Shown piece after piece: positions 1-7,513 of a stretch of DNA of 10,596 nt; within the stretch, counting starts at the first letter, position 1, and every line of letters starts with the position of its first letter. The stretch lies in the NCBI GenBank assembly GCA_041592135.1, contig JBFHQR010000076.1. One strand, written 5' to 3'. Under the pieces are notes generated by a model. That model had not been told where the DNA came from. It saw only the letters and a program-made list of their open reading frames with translations, and did not search any database. This DNA is from Porticoccus sp041592135. Lineage in GTDB: Bacteria > Pseudomonadota > Gammaproteobacteria > Pseudomonadales > Porticoccaceae. A program made the position numbers and the translations under genes.

Positions 1-2157
1 GATCCCTACCTGGTGGTGGCGGCGGACAAGGGCACCGCCAGTTTTTCCGACTATGCCAATGAAATCTCCCTGGCCTACGGCCACTGGCTCGGCGATGCCT
101 TTGCCTCGGGCGGTTCCTACGGCTACGACCACAAGAAAATGGGTATCACCGCGCGGGGTGCCTGGATATCGGTACAGCGCCACTTCCGCGAACTGGGACT
201 CAACACCCAAAGCGACGATTTTACCGTGGTGGGTATCGGCGACATGGCCGGCGACGTGTTCGGCAACGGCATGCTGCGCTCCGAGCACATCCGCCTGGTC
301 GCGGCCTTCAATCACCAGCATATCTTTCTCGATCCGGACCCGGATGCCGCCGCGAGCTTGGCCGAGCGCCAGCGGTTGTTCGAGCTGCCCCGCTCCAGTT
401 GGGAGGACTATGACCCCGCGCTGATCTCGGCAGGGGGCGGGGTCTATTCCCGCGCGGCGAAGGCGATTCCCCTGTCGGAGCCGGTGCGGATGCGCTTTGG
501 CCTCAGCGCCACGGTACTGAAGCCGAACGAACTGATTCACGAACTGCTCAAGGCCGAGGTGGACCTGGTCTGGAATGGCGGCATTGGCACCTATGTCAAG
601 GCCAGCGCGGAGAGTCACCAGGAGGCGGGGGACCGCGCCAATGACCCGGTGCGGGTCAACGGGCGCGAGCTGCGCTGCCGGGTCTTTGCCGAAGGCGGCA
701 ATCTGAGCATGACCCAGCGTGGCCGTATCGAATACGCCCTCAACGGCGGGGCCTGCAACACGGATTTTATCGACAATGCCGGCGGGGTGGACTGTTCGGA
801 CCACGAAGTGAATATCAAGATCCTGCTCAATGAGCTGGTGCAGGCCGAAGACCTGACCACCAAACAGCGCAACCAGTTGCTGGTGGAGATGACCGACCAG
901 GTGGCAGAGCTGGTGCTGAACAATAACTACCGGCAAACCCAGGCCATCAGTCTGGCCTACTACCGCTGCCAGACCAATTTTTCCGAATACTGGCGCACGC
1001 TGACGGAATGGGAGACGGCGGGGCAGATTAACCGCGCCATGGAATTTCTGCCGGACGATGAAACCCTCAAGGAGCGGACCAAACGGGTTGCCGGTTTGAC
1101 CCACCCGGAACTGTCGGTGCTGGTGTCCTATGCCAAGATTCTGATCAAGGAAGCGGTGCTGAAGTCGGATGCGCCGGAAGACAGTTATGTGGCCCGGGCG
1201 ATCAATGGCGCGTTTCCGCAGCACCTGTTGGAGCATTATCCCGAGCAAGTGGCACACCACAGCCTGCACCGTGAAATCATCACCAATCAGCTGGTCAACG
1301 AAATGGTCAACTTGATGGGCGTCAATTACTTCCAGCGGCAGATTGCCTCCACTGGAGCGGCGGTGGACGATGTGGTGCGGGCCTATGTGGTGGTGCGGGA
1401 TGTGTTGCGCCTGGAACGCTATTGGCAGCGGGTGGAGCGGCTCGATTACCAGGTGCCGGCAGAGGTGCAGTTTGAATTGTTCTACTCGCTGATGCGCCTC
1501 GGCCGCCGCGCCTCCCGCTGGGTCTTGCGCAATCGCCGCTCCTGCCTGAATCCGCAAAAGGAAGTGCGGACGCTGGGTCCCAAGCTGGTGGAACTGCAAT
1601 TGCTGCTGCCGACACTGTTCGCCCGCCAGGATGCCAGCGGCTGGCAGGAAGAGGTATCGCGACTGGTCTCTCTCGGGGTGCAGGAGGATGTGGCGATGTT
1701 GGTGGCCAGCTCCAATTTCCTGTTCTTCGGCTTTGGCATCGTCGATCTCTCAGCCTCCAGCGGCAAGCCGGTGGGTCTGGTGCTGGAGCTCTACTACAAG
1801 CTCGGCACGGAACTGGATCTGGAGTGGTTTGCCGATCAGATCGTTCATCTGGACCCGGCCAGTCGCTGGGAGGACTTCGCCCGGGAGTCCTTTGTGGACG
1901 ACCTGGAAAGCCAGCGGCGCACACTGGCGCGGGCACTGTTACAGGAAATCCATGTGATCGAGGATATCGACGGGGCGATCCAGGTCTGGCAGGCATCCCA
2001 GGCGCCACTGATCAAGCGCTGGCAGGACATGATGAAGGAATTGCACACGGCGCCGGTCTACGATTTCGCCATGTTCTCGGTGGCGTTGCGCGAGTTGCTC
2101 GATCTGGTGCAGTCCTCCGAAAACCGCCTGGATATGCCGCCGGTGTGCGCGGTCTAA
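1..2157 (+). CDS. gdhB: NAD-specific glutamate dehydrogenase, large (about 180 kDa) type, C-terminal part
   Basis: Oxidative deamination of glutamate to 2-oxoglutarate and ammonium with NAD+, in the cytoplasm. The frame is open from base 1, so the gene starts outside the window; 718 codons are visible, against about 1,600 residues usual for this family. Residues 1-17 hold the ADKGTASFSD stretch of the catalytic domain. The GIGDMAG sequence at residues 78-84 is the glycine-rich NAD-binding turn of the Rossmann domain, and VWNGGIGTYVK and FAEGGNLSMTQ follow as conserved dehydrogenase blocks. The remaining roughly 450 residues are the helical C-terminal extension typical of the large class. The stop is TAA at 2155-2157 and the next gene, rmf, converges on it. 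No frameshift is seen. The family call is firm; the symbol follows Pseudomonas usage. Confidence 0.93.
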   Translation, partial: DPYLVVAADKGTASFSDYANEISLAYGHWLGDAFASGGSYGYDHKKMGITARGAWISVQRHFRELGLNTQSDDFTVVGIGDMAGDVFGNGMLRSEHIRLVAAFNHQHIFLDPDPDAAASLAERQRLFELPRSSWEDYDPALISAGGGVYSRAAKAIPLSEPVRMRFGLSATVLKPNELIHELLKAEVDLVWNGGIGTYVKASAESHQEAGDRANDPVRVNGRELRCRVFAEGGNLSMTQRGRIEYALNGGACNTDFIDNAGGVDCSDHEVNIKILLNELVQAEDLTTKQRNQLLVEMTDQVAELVLNNNYRQTQAISLAYYRCQTNFSEYWRTLTEWETAGQINRAMEFLPDDETLKERTKRVAGLTHPELSVLVSYAKILIKEAVLKSDAPEDSYVARAINGAFPQHLLEHYPEQVAHHSLHREIITNQLVNEMVNLMGVNYFQRQIASTGAAVDDVVRAYVVVRDVLRLERYWQRVERLDYQVPAEVQFELFYSLMRLGRRASRWVLRNRRSCLNPQKEVRTLGPKLVELQLLLPTLFARQDASGWQEEVSRLVSLGVQEDVAMLVASSNFLFFGFGIVDLSASSGKPVGLVLELYYKLGTELDLEWFADQIVHLDPASRWEDFARESFVDDLESQRRTLARALLQEIHVIEDIDGAIQVWQASQAPLIKRWQDMMKELHTAPVYDFAMFSVALRELLDLVQSSENRLDMPPVCAV

Positions 2158-2283
2158 CCCCCGGTGCCGTGGCGATAGGGCATTGAGAAATGACGGGGAC
2201 CGCACCATGGTATATGCTGCGCGCCCTTCACGGGTTGCCTGTGCGGTAACCGGAGTCGGGTGATGGATAGGGAGCGGTTTGGG

Positions 2284-2322
2284 TGAAGCGGAGGGAGGCC
2301 CCTGCCTCCTCACTCCGCTTCA
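2284..2322. repeat. Nested inverted repeat (large stem-loop) between gdhB and rmf
   Basis: The 10-base arms TGAAGCGGAG (2284-2293) and CTCCGCTTCA (2313-2322) are perfectly complementary. Inside them a second perfect pair, GGAGGC (2294-2299) and GCCTCC (2304-2309), closes a CCCT loop; only TCA at 2310-2312 is unpaired. This gives a 16-bp stem with one bulge. It lies directly upstream of a terminator-like hairpin and may belong to the gdhB 3' end or be a dispersed intergenic repeat. Function is unknown. Confidence 0.6.
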
Positions 2323-2341
2323 AAGCCCTGCTCGGGCTTTT
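2322..2341 (+). terminator. Probable intrinsic terminator after gdhB
   Basis: Stem arms AAAGCCC (2322-2328) and GGGCTTT (2334-2340) pair perfectly around a TGCTC loop, and the run of T at 2338-2341 closes the plus-strand side. The shape fits termination of the glutamate dehydrogenase transcript. The T run is short and overlaps the stem. On the minus strand the hairpin is followed by GAAG, so it is a weaker terminator for the converging rmf transcript, though it could still act in both directions. Confidence 0.6.
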
Positions 2342-2342
2342 G

Positions 2343-2358
2343 TGGGGCCGCGGCCCCA
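2343..2358. repeat. Perfect 16-base GC-rich palindrome
   Basis: TGGGGCCGCGGCCCCA equals its own reverse complement. It lies 2 bases after the terminator-like hairpin and 24 bases past the rmf stop, so an rmf transcript would contain it first. No T run follows on either strand, so it is not a classical terminator by itself. It could stabilise the rmf 3' end or help stop transcription coming from rmf. Confidence 0.5.
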
Positions 2359-2382
2359 AGGGGAGAAATCTTTCGTTTTTAG

Positions 2383-2589
2383 TTAGAGGTTGATGACTTT
2401 CTGCTGGCAGGCTTGTTCGTTAAAGCCGCTCCAGTTGTCTTCTCGCCCCTCGCGCCAGCCGTTGAACCAGTCCTGGGCCAAGGGGGTTTCGTTTACGTGG
2501 GGGCAACTTGATTTGTTTCGACCGTTGTAACCTGCTTGATAACCTTTGATGAATGCGCGGTGGGATGAATCTCGTTTTTGTCTTTTCAT
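2383..2589 (-). CDS. rmf: Ribosome modulation factor (hibernation factor)
   Basis: A 68-residue basic protein. In the characterised family, Rmf binds the 30S subunit in stationary phase or starvation and drives 70S ribosomes into inactive 100S dimers. The N-terminus MKRQKRD, the GYQAGYNGRNKSSCP block (residues 17-31) and WFNGWREGREDNW (residues 41-53) match the conserved family core. The protein is longer than the 55-residue E. coli form, with a C-terminal tail like that of pseudomonads. The ATG at 2589-2587 is preceded by AGAGG about ten bases upstream. It is convergent with gdhB and divergent from rlmKL. In enterobacteria the gene responds to ppGpp; here only candidate promoter elements can be seen. 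Confidence 0.93.
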   Translation of the reverse strand: MKRQKRDSSHRAFIKGYQAGYNGRNKSSCPHVNETPLAQDWFNGWREGREDNWSGFNEQACQQKVINL

Positions 2590-2648
2590 AGGACATGAAC
2601 CTCTGATTCCTGGGCCACTTATTCCATTTAACGTTCGGGTATGGCCAG

Positions 2649-2678
2649 TTGATTTTTTTGATGTAGCCGACCTATAAC
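2649..2678 (+). promoter_or_regulatory. Candidate sigma70 promoter for rlmKL
   Basis: TTGATT (2649-2654) and TATAAC (2673-2678) are separated by 18 bases and resemble -35 and -10 hexamers, pointing toward rlmKL. This would give a leader of about 135 bases. The -10 box lies inside a perfect dyad, so a DNA-binding protein there could block it. Called by eye only. Confidence 0.35.
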
Positions 2679-2685
2679 ATCAAAA
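2656..2685. promoter_or_regulatory. Perfect 9-base dyad in the rmf-rlmKL divergent region (possible operator)
   Basis: TTTTGATGT (2656-2664) and ACATCAAAA (2677-2685) are perfect inverted repeats with a 12-base centre. Outside them CCAG (2645-2648) and CTGG (2686-2689) are also complementary, though the left one is separated by 7 bases. The dyad covers the candidate -10 boxes of both divergent promoters, which suits an operator. A transcribed stem-loop is the alternative. Confidence 0.4.
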
Positions 2686-2702
2686 CTGGGGGCGACTGTC
2701 GA
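2674..2702 (-). promoter_or_regulatory. Candidate sigma70 promoter for rmf
   Basis: Read on the minus strand, TCGACA (2702-2697) and TGTTAT (2679-2674) are separated by 17 bases. They match the -35 and -10 consensus at 5/6 and 4/6 positions. The start of transcription would fall near 2667, about 78 bases before the rmf ATG. The -10 overlaps the plus-strand -10 candidate almost exactly. Called by eye only. Confidence 0.3.
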
Positions 2703-2734
2703 AGATTTTATTAGTCTATGGGCAATGCGTTTTA

Positions 2735-2749
2735 ATTACGGTACGTAAT
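2735..2749. repeat. Short inverted repeat in the rlmKL leader
   Basis: ATTACG (2735-2740) and CGTAAT (2744-2749) are perfect inverted repeats around GTA. The element lies between the candidate promoters and the rlmKL start and could be a small protein-binding site. Its length is close to what chance allows. Confidence 0.25.
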
Positions 2750-2791
2750 CAGCGTTTGTGTTTCCATGGATACCAGTGAGTCATTAGAGCC

Positions 2792-2813
2792 GCCCGGCTG
2801 TCGGGCAATAGGG
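2792..2813 (+). promoter_or_regulatory. Stem-loop plus ribosome binding site before rlmKL
   Basis: GCCCG (2792-2796) and CGGGC (2802-2806) form a hairpin with a GCTGT loop. It ends one base before ATAGGG (2808-2813), the probable Shine-Dalgarno. That sits 8 bases before the GTG at 2822, against 14 before the ATG at 2828, so it favours GTG as the start. The hairpin is close enough to influence initiation, but that is inference. Confidence 0.35.
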
Positions 2814-2821
2814 TTGATAAA

Positions 2822-5005
2822 GTGTCGATGAGAATGTGGTTTGCCAGCTGCCCCAAAGGCCTGGAAGCGTTATTGGCCAGTGAGCTGGCGAACCTGGGTG
2901 CCGAGAAAACCCGGGAGACCGTCGCCGGTGTTTATGCCGAGGGCAATCTGGAATTTGCCTACCGCGCCTGCCTGTGGTCGCGACTCGCCAATCGCATCCT
3001 GATGCCGTTGGAGAAATTTCCGGTCAACAGTGCCGACGATCTGTACCGGGGTGTCGCCGCCATTGCCTGGGAGCGCCACCTGACCCCACATGAGTCCATC
3101 GCGGTGGATTTTGTTGGCACCAATGACGCCATCCGGCACAGCAAATTTGGCGCCCAGCATGTCAAGGATGCCATTGTCGATCGCCTTCAGAGCCATTTTT
3201 CCGATCGTCCGAATGTGGATCTGCGCAGTCCCGACCTGCGCATTAATGTGCGGCTCGCCAAGGACCAGGCCCATGTCAGCCTGGACCTGTCCGGTGACAG
3301 CCTGCATAAGCGCGGTTATCGCGCGGCCATGGTGCCGGCCCCGCTGAAGGAGAATCTGGCTGCCGCGCTGTTGTTGCGCGCCGACTGGCCGGAGATCGCC
3401 GCCCGCGGCGGCGCCCTGATCGACCCGCTGTGCGGCAGCGGCACCCTGTTGATTGAGGGCGCCATGATGGTGGCGGATATTGCGCCGGGGCTGATTCGCG
3501 AACAATTTGGTTTCCATGGCTGGGCGCAGCACGATGCCGAGTTGTGGCAGCGGCTGCGGCAGGAAGCACTGGACCGCTGCCAGGCGGGCCTGGCCAGGGA
3601 GCTGCCGGAAATCCGCGGTTACGACAAGGACACCCGCGCCGTCACTGCGGCCCAGGAAAATGTCGCCTGCGCCGGCCTGGAAAAATGGGTGCGGGTGATG
3701 GCCAAACCCATCGAGGCCTTCAAGAAGCCCACCCACCGGCAGATTGCGGAAGGGCTGATCATCTGCAACCCCCCCTACGGCGAGCGCTGGGGCGATATGG
3801 AGGAGCTGCGCCCCCTCTACCAGACCCTCGGCGAAGTGACCAAGCGGGAGTGCCCCGGCTGGCGGCTGGCGGTGATTACCGGCAATGCCGAACTGGCCAG
3901 TGAACTGCGCCTGCGCGCCGACAGAAAATACCAGTTTTTTAACGGCACCATTCCCAGCCAGCTGTTGTTGTTTCAGCTGCGAGAGGCGACAGAGTCCGGG
4001 CAGGTTCAGCGCAAGGAGCTGTCCGAGGAGTCCCTCAGCGAGGGGGCGCGGATGTTCGCCAACCGGCTGAAAAAGAACGCCCGCAAACTGTCCGGCTGGT
4101 TGAAGCAGTCCGGGGTGCGCTGTTACCGGCTGTACGATGCGGACATGCCGGAATATGCCGTTGCGGTGGATTGCTACGACGATGCGATCCATGTGCAGGA
4201 ATATGCGCCGCCGACCAACATTGATGAAGAGCAGGCCAACCGCCACCTCAGTGAGGTGCGCCAGGCACTGCTCTATCTGTACCCGGAGAGCCGCAGCAAG
4301 CTGTTTTTCAAGGAGCGTCGCCGTCAAAAGGGCGACAGCCAATACCAGCGCCAGGCTGTCCGCAGTCGCCAACAGGGGGTATTTGAGGTGCAGGAGGGGC
4401 CCTGTCGCCTCGAGGTGAATCTGGCGGATTACCTGGACAGCGGCCTGTTCCTGGATCACCGCCCGGTGCGCCGCCTGCTGGCAGAGCGGGCCGGCGGCAA
4501 ACGCTTTTTGAATCTGTTCTGTTACACCGCCGCGGCAACGGTGCAGGCGGCAATAGGCGGCGCCCAGAGCAGCCTGAGTATCGATATGTCGAACAGCTAT
4601 CTGGAGTGGGCCGGGCGCAACTTTGCGTTGAATGACCTCGACCCGCAGCGCCATCAGTTGCTGCGGGCCGATTGCCTGGAATGGCTGGCCATGGAGCAGG
4701 GCGAGTACGACCTGATCTTTCTCGACCCGCCGACCTTTTCCAACTCCAAGAAAATGGAGGAGGTGCTGGATATCCAGCGGGATCACGGCAAACTGATTGA
4801 CCATGCCATGGCGATCCTGGCGCGAAACGGCACCCTGGTATTTTCCAACAATTTCCGCAAATTCAGCCTGGATGACGCGCTGAAATCCCACTACGACGTG
4901 GAAGATATCACCGATAAAACCTTTGATCCCGACTTTCAGCGCAACCGCAAAATTCACCATTGCTGGTTGATTCGCCACCGGATGTTGTCGCCCTGGCATG
5001 GCTAA
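2822..5005 (+). CDS. rlmL: Bifunctional 23S rRNA (guanine-N2/N7) methyltransferase RlmKL
   Basis: A 727-residue cytoplasmic enzyme with two S-adenosylmethionine methyltransferase domains. In E. coli the fused protein makes m7G2069 and m2G2445 in 23S rRNA near the peptidyl transferase centre. The N-terminus (MWFASCPKGLEALL) and a THUMP-type RNA-binding region up to about residue 155 come first. The RlmL half follows, with DPLCGSGT at residues 201-208 for cofactor binding and the NPPY catalytic motif at 316-319. The C-terminal RlmK half holds YLDSGLFLDHRPVRRLL near residue 540, FLNLFCYTAAAT near 565 and DPPTFSNS at 635-642. Length and domain order are normal for the fusion. I chose the GTG start for its Shine-Dalgarno spacing; ATG at 2828 is possible. 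The stop overlaps the next gene. Confidence 0.95.
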   Translation: MSMRMWFASCPKGLEALLASELANLGAEKTRETVAGVYAEGNLEFAYRACLWSRLANRILMPLEKFPVNSADDLYRGVAAIAWERHLTPHESIAVDFVGTNDAIRHSKFGAQHVKDAIVDRLQSHFSDRPNVDLRSPDLRINVRLAKDQAHVSLDLSGDSLHKRGYRAAMVPAPLKENLAAALLLRADWPEIAARGGALIDPLCGSGTLLIEGAMMVADIAPGLIREQFGFHGWAQHDAELWQRLRQEALDRCQAGLARELPEIRGYDKDTRAVTAAQENVACAGLEKWVRVMAKPIEAFKKPTHRQIAEGLIICNPPYGERWGDMEELRPLYQTLGEVTKRECPGWRLAVITGNAELASELRLRADRKYQFFNGTIPSQLLLFQLREATESGQVQRKELSEESLSEGARMFANRLKKNARKLSGWLKQSGVRCYRLYDADMPEYAVAVDCYDDAIHVQEYAPPTNIDEEQANRHLSEVRQALLYLYPESRSKLFFKERRRQKGDSQYQRQAVRSRQQGVFEVQEGPCRLEVNLADYLDSGLFLDHRPVRRLLAERAGGKRFLNLFCYTAAATVQAAIGGAQSSLSIDMSNSYLEWAGRNFALNDLDPQRHQLLRADCLEWLAMEQGEYDLIFLDPPTFSNSKKMEEVLDIQRDHGKLIDHAMAILARNGTLVFSNNFRKFSLDDALKSHYDVEDITDKTFDPDFQRNRKIHHCWLIRHRMLSPWHG

Positions 5006-5240
5006 GATCCTGACCCTCTACACCGGCCCCAACTGTCCGCTGTGCGACCAAGCCAAGGCACTGCTCTATCCGCTGTTACAGGAAGCGGGCTGGCAGCTGC
5101 GGGAGGTGAACATAGCCGCTGACGAGCACTTGCAATCGCTCTATGGCATCCGCATTCCGGTGGTGGTCAACCCGAACGGCGCTGAGAAGGGCTGGCCATT
5201 CAGCGCCGGCCAGATACGCCGCTTGCTGGAGATCAACTGA
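4998..5240 (+). CDS. Glutaredoxin-like small thiol-disulfide protein
   Basis: An 80-residue protein with a thioredoxin-type fold. The CPLC active site (Cys13, Cys16) follows the first beta strand (ILTLYTGPN), and Pro54 in IRIPVVV is in the expected cis-proline position. It resembles the short glutaredoxin-family proteins (DUF836 type), for which a physiological substrate is generally not defined. The ATG at 4998 overlaps the end of rlmKL by 8 bases and has no clear Shine-Dalgarno, so translation is probably coupled to rlmKL. No membrane segment or signal peptide is present. It probably takes part in cytoplasmic thiol reduction; a link to the neighbouring rRNA methyltransferase is unproven. 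Confidence 0.85.
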   Translation: MAKILTLYTGPNCPLCDQAKALLYPLLQEAGWQLREVNIAADEHLQSLYGIRIPVVVNPNGAEKGWPFSAGQIRRLLEIN

Positions 5241-5248
5241 TTTCAACG

Positions 5249-5268
5249 GCCGGCCCTTTCGGGCGGGC
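5249..5268 (+). terminator. Weak terminator-like hairpin after the glutaredoxin gene
   Basis: GCC-G-GCCC (5249-5256) pairs with GGGC-G-GGC (5261-5268) around a TTTC loop, giving seven pairs with one G-G mismatch. It starts 9 bases after the glutaredoxin stop. No T run follows (TGAGGG), so it is either an inefficient terminator or a 3'-end stabilising hairpin. Part of the rlmKL transcript may continue into the transporter gene. Confidence 0.35.
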
Positions 5269-5327
5269 TGAGGGTCTGGCAAACTGGCCTGTAATGATGG
5301 CGATTTTGACTGCCCCGGGGGATCTGT

Positions 5328-6974
5328 ATGCCCGCCAGCGCACCCTTTAACAGCCTTTCCAGCCGCTATTTGCCAATGGATTTTAGCGGCGGTCTCACCG
5401 CTGCCGTGGTGGCCCTGCCGCTGGCGCTGGCCTTTGGTGTGGCCTCCGGGGCCGGACCCATGGCCGGGGTTTATGGCGCTATTTTTGTGGGCTTCTTTGC
5501 GGCGCTGTTTGGTGGCACCCCCACCCAGGTGTCTGGTCCCACCGGACCCATGACAGTGGTGATGGCGGGGGTCTTCACCTCGATGCAGGCTAAATATCCG
5601 GAAACCGGTTTACTGCTCGGTTTTACCGCTGTGATCGTCGCCGGTCTCATTCAGATCGCCCTGGGTGTATTGAAACTCGGCAAATATTTCATCCTGGTTC
5701 CCTACCCGGTGATCTCCGGTTTTATGACCGGCATCGGCGTCATCATCATCATCCTGCAGTTGGGGCCACTGCTCGGTCATGCCGGTACGCCCTCGCTGAT
5801 GGCGGCACTGACCAGCCTGCCCGCCTGGCTGTCGTCCATAAACTGGGTGGAGCTACTGCTCGGCGGGTTCGCCCTGGCGGTGGTCTACCTGTGGCCATCC
5901 TCCTGGAATGTCTGGCTGCCCAGGCCCCTGGCGGCACTGTTGGCGGGCACCCTGGCGGCGCTGTGGTTGCCGGCGGATTCGGTAGCGATAATTGGCGATA
6001 TTCCCGCCGGCTTTCCGCCGTTGCATTGGCCGGCGTTTTCCCTCGAGGTGGCCGGCGAATTGCTCTATGGGGGGGTATTACTGGCGGTGCTGGGCGCCAT
6101 TGATTCCCTGTTGACCTCCCTGGTGGCGGACAGCATGACCAAGCAGCAGCACGATTCCGATCGCGAGCTGATCGGCCAGGGTATCGGCAATACCCTGGCG
6201 GGCCTGTTCGGCGGCTTGCCCGGCGCCGGTGCCACCATGCGCACGGTGGTCAATATTCGCGCCGGAGGGAAAACCGGTTATTCGGGGGCCATCCACGCCC
6301 TGATACTGCTGGTGGTGATGCTCGGGGCCGGCCAATATGCCGCCCATGTGCCGCTGGCGGTGTTGGCCGGCATTCTGATCAGGGTGGGCATCGACATCAT
6401 CGATTGGCCCTTTTTCCGGCGCCTCTCCAGATTGCCTGTAAACACTGTGGCGCTGATGCTGCTGGTGCTGGGTTTGACTGTGTTTGTCGACCTGATCACG
6501 GCGGTTTTAGTGGGGGTTTTCCTCTCCAACCTGATTACCGTGGAACGGCTGACGAATATCCAGCTGGACAGTATCACCCTCACCAATGGCGCGGATGCCA
6601 CGGAAAAGGGGTGTTCAGCTGAAGAGCGCTGGCTGGCGTCCCACCAGGGCAAGGTGTTGCTGCTGCGGCTCAATGGCCCGCTCAGCTTTGCGGTTGGCCG
6701 CGGACTGAGGCGCCGCCTCGCCGGTCAACTGTCCCACCGGCTGATGATTATTGATTTGACCCACGCCCATCTGGTGGGCACCTCCACGGCGATGATCCTC
6801 GATGAATTGATCCATACGGAAACGGCCCAGGAGCGGCAGGTGTTATTGGTCGGTGTGCCGGACAAAGCCAGAAAGAGTCTCGCGCGGCTGGGCACCCTGG
6901 AGTATCTGGGGACTGAGCGGGTGCTGGATTCTTTCAGCGAAGCCATGGCGGTTGTGGACGGCGGGCGCGCCTGA
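5328..6974 (+). CDS. SulP family inorganic anion transporter with STAS domain
   Basis: A 548-residue inner-membrane protein. Residues 15-405 hold many hydrophobic segments with typical SulP blocks: DFSGGLTAAVVALPLALAFG at 18-37, TQVSGPTGPMTVV at 66-78, and DSLLTSLVADSMTKQQHDSD at 259-278 followed by a glycine-rich GLFGGLPGAGAT block at 292-303. The cytoplasmic STAS domain covers about 435-545, with the core strand MIIDLTHAHLVGTSTAMIL. The 259-303 region resembles BicA-like sodium/bicarbonate SulP members, but sulfate or another anion cannot be excluded. The ATG at 5328 is preceded by a G run 6-10 bases upstream. It lies 87 bases after the glutaredoxin gene and ends 5 bases from the stop of the converging EAL frame. 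The family is sure; the substrate is not. Confidence 0.9.
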   Translation: MPASAPFNSLSSRYLPMDFSGGLTAAVVALPLALAFGVASGAGPMAGVYGAIFVGFFAALFGGTPTQVSGPTGPMTVVMAGVFTSMQAKYPETGLLLGFTAVIVAGLIQIALGVLKLGKYFILVPYPVISGFMTGIGVIIIILQLGPLLGHAGTPSLMAALTSLPAWLSSINWVELLLGGFALAVVYLWPSSWNVWLPRPLAALLAGTLAALWLPADSVAIIGDIPAGFPPLHWPAFSLEVAGELLYGGVLLAVLGAIDSLLTSLVADSMTKQQHDSDRELIGQGIGNTLAGLFGGLPGAGATMRTVVNIRAGGKTGYSGAIHALILLVVMLGAGQYAAHVPLAVLAGILIRVGIDIIDWPFFRRLSRLPVNTVALMLLVLGLTVFVDLITAVLVGVFLSNLITVERLTNIQLDSITLTNGADATEKGCSAEERWLASHQGKVLLLRLNGPLSFAVGRGLRRRLAGQLSHRLMIIDLTHAHLVGTSTAMILDELIHTETAQERQVLLVGVPDKARKSLARLGTLEYLGTERVLDSFSEAMAVVDGGRA

Positions 6975-6979
6975 AGCGC

Positions 6980-7513
6980 TCAACTGGTCGCGGCCAATTG
7001 CGTCAGCAGCGCCGGAATGGCTGCTGCGGGGTGAGGGCGCCTGAAATAGAAGCCCTGGTAGAGATCACAGCCCTGCTGGCGTAAAAAATCCAGTTGTTGC
7101 CGGCTTTCGACACCCTCCGCGACCGTTTGCACGCCGATACTTTTGCCCACGGTGATGATCGCGGAACAGATTGCGGCATCTTCCGGGTTGCTGTCACATT
7201 CATTGACGAATGCCCGATCAATTTTTAGCACATCGACCGGGAAGCGCTTCAGGTAGCTCAGTGATGAATAACCGGTGCCAAAATCGTCGATGGCGAGTTT
7301 GATTCCGCACGCTTTGAGCGCCGCCATGGCGGCGATACTCTCGTCGCTGTTGCCGGTCAATACCCCTTCGGTGATCTCCAGTTCAAGCAGTGTTACTGGT
7401 ACCCGGTATTTTTCGGACAGGGCGAGAATAAAGGGAACCAGCCCCTGGGAATGCAAATGGCAGCCGGAAATATTGATGGCCACCGGCAACGGTGTCAGCC
7501 CTTGCTGACGCCA
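6980..7513 (-). pseudogene. Severed C-terminal EAL phosphodiesterase segment of the Amt fusion protein
   Basis: This is the direct in-frame continuation of the Amt-PAS-GGDEF-EAL frame after its TAA, 177 codons to a TGA. It carries the rest of the EAL domain, which in active members hydrolyses cyclic di-GMP. Visible are NISG (Asn852 in full-frame numbering), ELEITE (Glu887), IDDFGTGYSSL (Asp914-Asp915), DVLKID (Lys935), VAEGVE (Glu971) and QGFYF (Gln991). No other stop or frameshift occurs, so the break looks very recent, or is a sequencing error, or is read through. No ATG lies near the break; the first usable codons are TTG at 7489 and a nearby GTG without a convincing Shine-Dalgarno, so independent translation is unlikely. 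On its own it lacks the EAL signature glutamate. Confidence 0.7.

Noticed and set aside
1322..2008. 228-codon minus-strand frame opposite gdhB
   Set aside because: It is a Pro/Arg-rich low-complexity translation typical of the antisense of a GC-rich gene, with no motif.
2183..2218. Possible promoter TTGAGA / TATATG in the gdhB-rmf gap
   Set aside because: The spacing is 22 bases, too wide for sigma70, and no gene follows on that strand.
2870..4999. 709-codon open frame on the minus strand opposite rlmKL
   Set aside because: It lies entirely antisense to a gene whose family motifs are unmistakable, and its translation shows no recognisable domain. GC-rich genes often leave such open shadow frames.
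5280..5327. Separate promoter for the SulP gene (TGTAATGAT extended -10 candidate)
   Set aside because: No matching -35 box at a normal distance; too weak to annotate.
6980..7489. The EAL segment as an independent gene from TTG at 7489
   Set aside because: There is no convincing ribosome binding site, the EAL signature glutamate is missing, and the frame joins exactly to the Amt-GGDEF frame, so it is treated as a severed domain.
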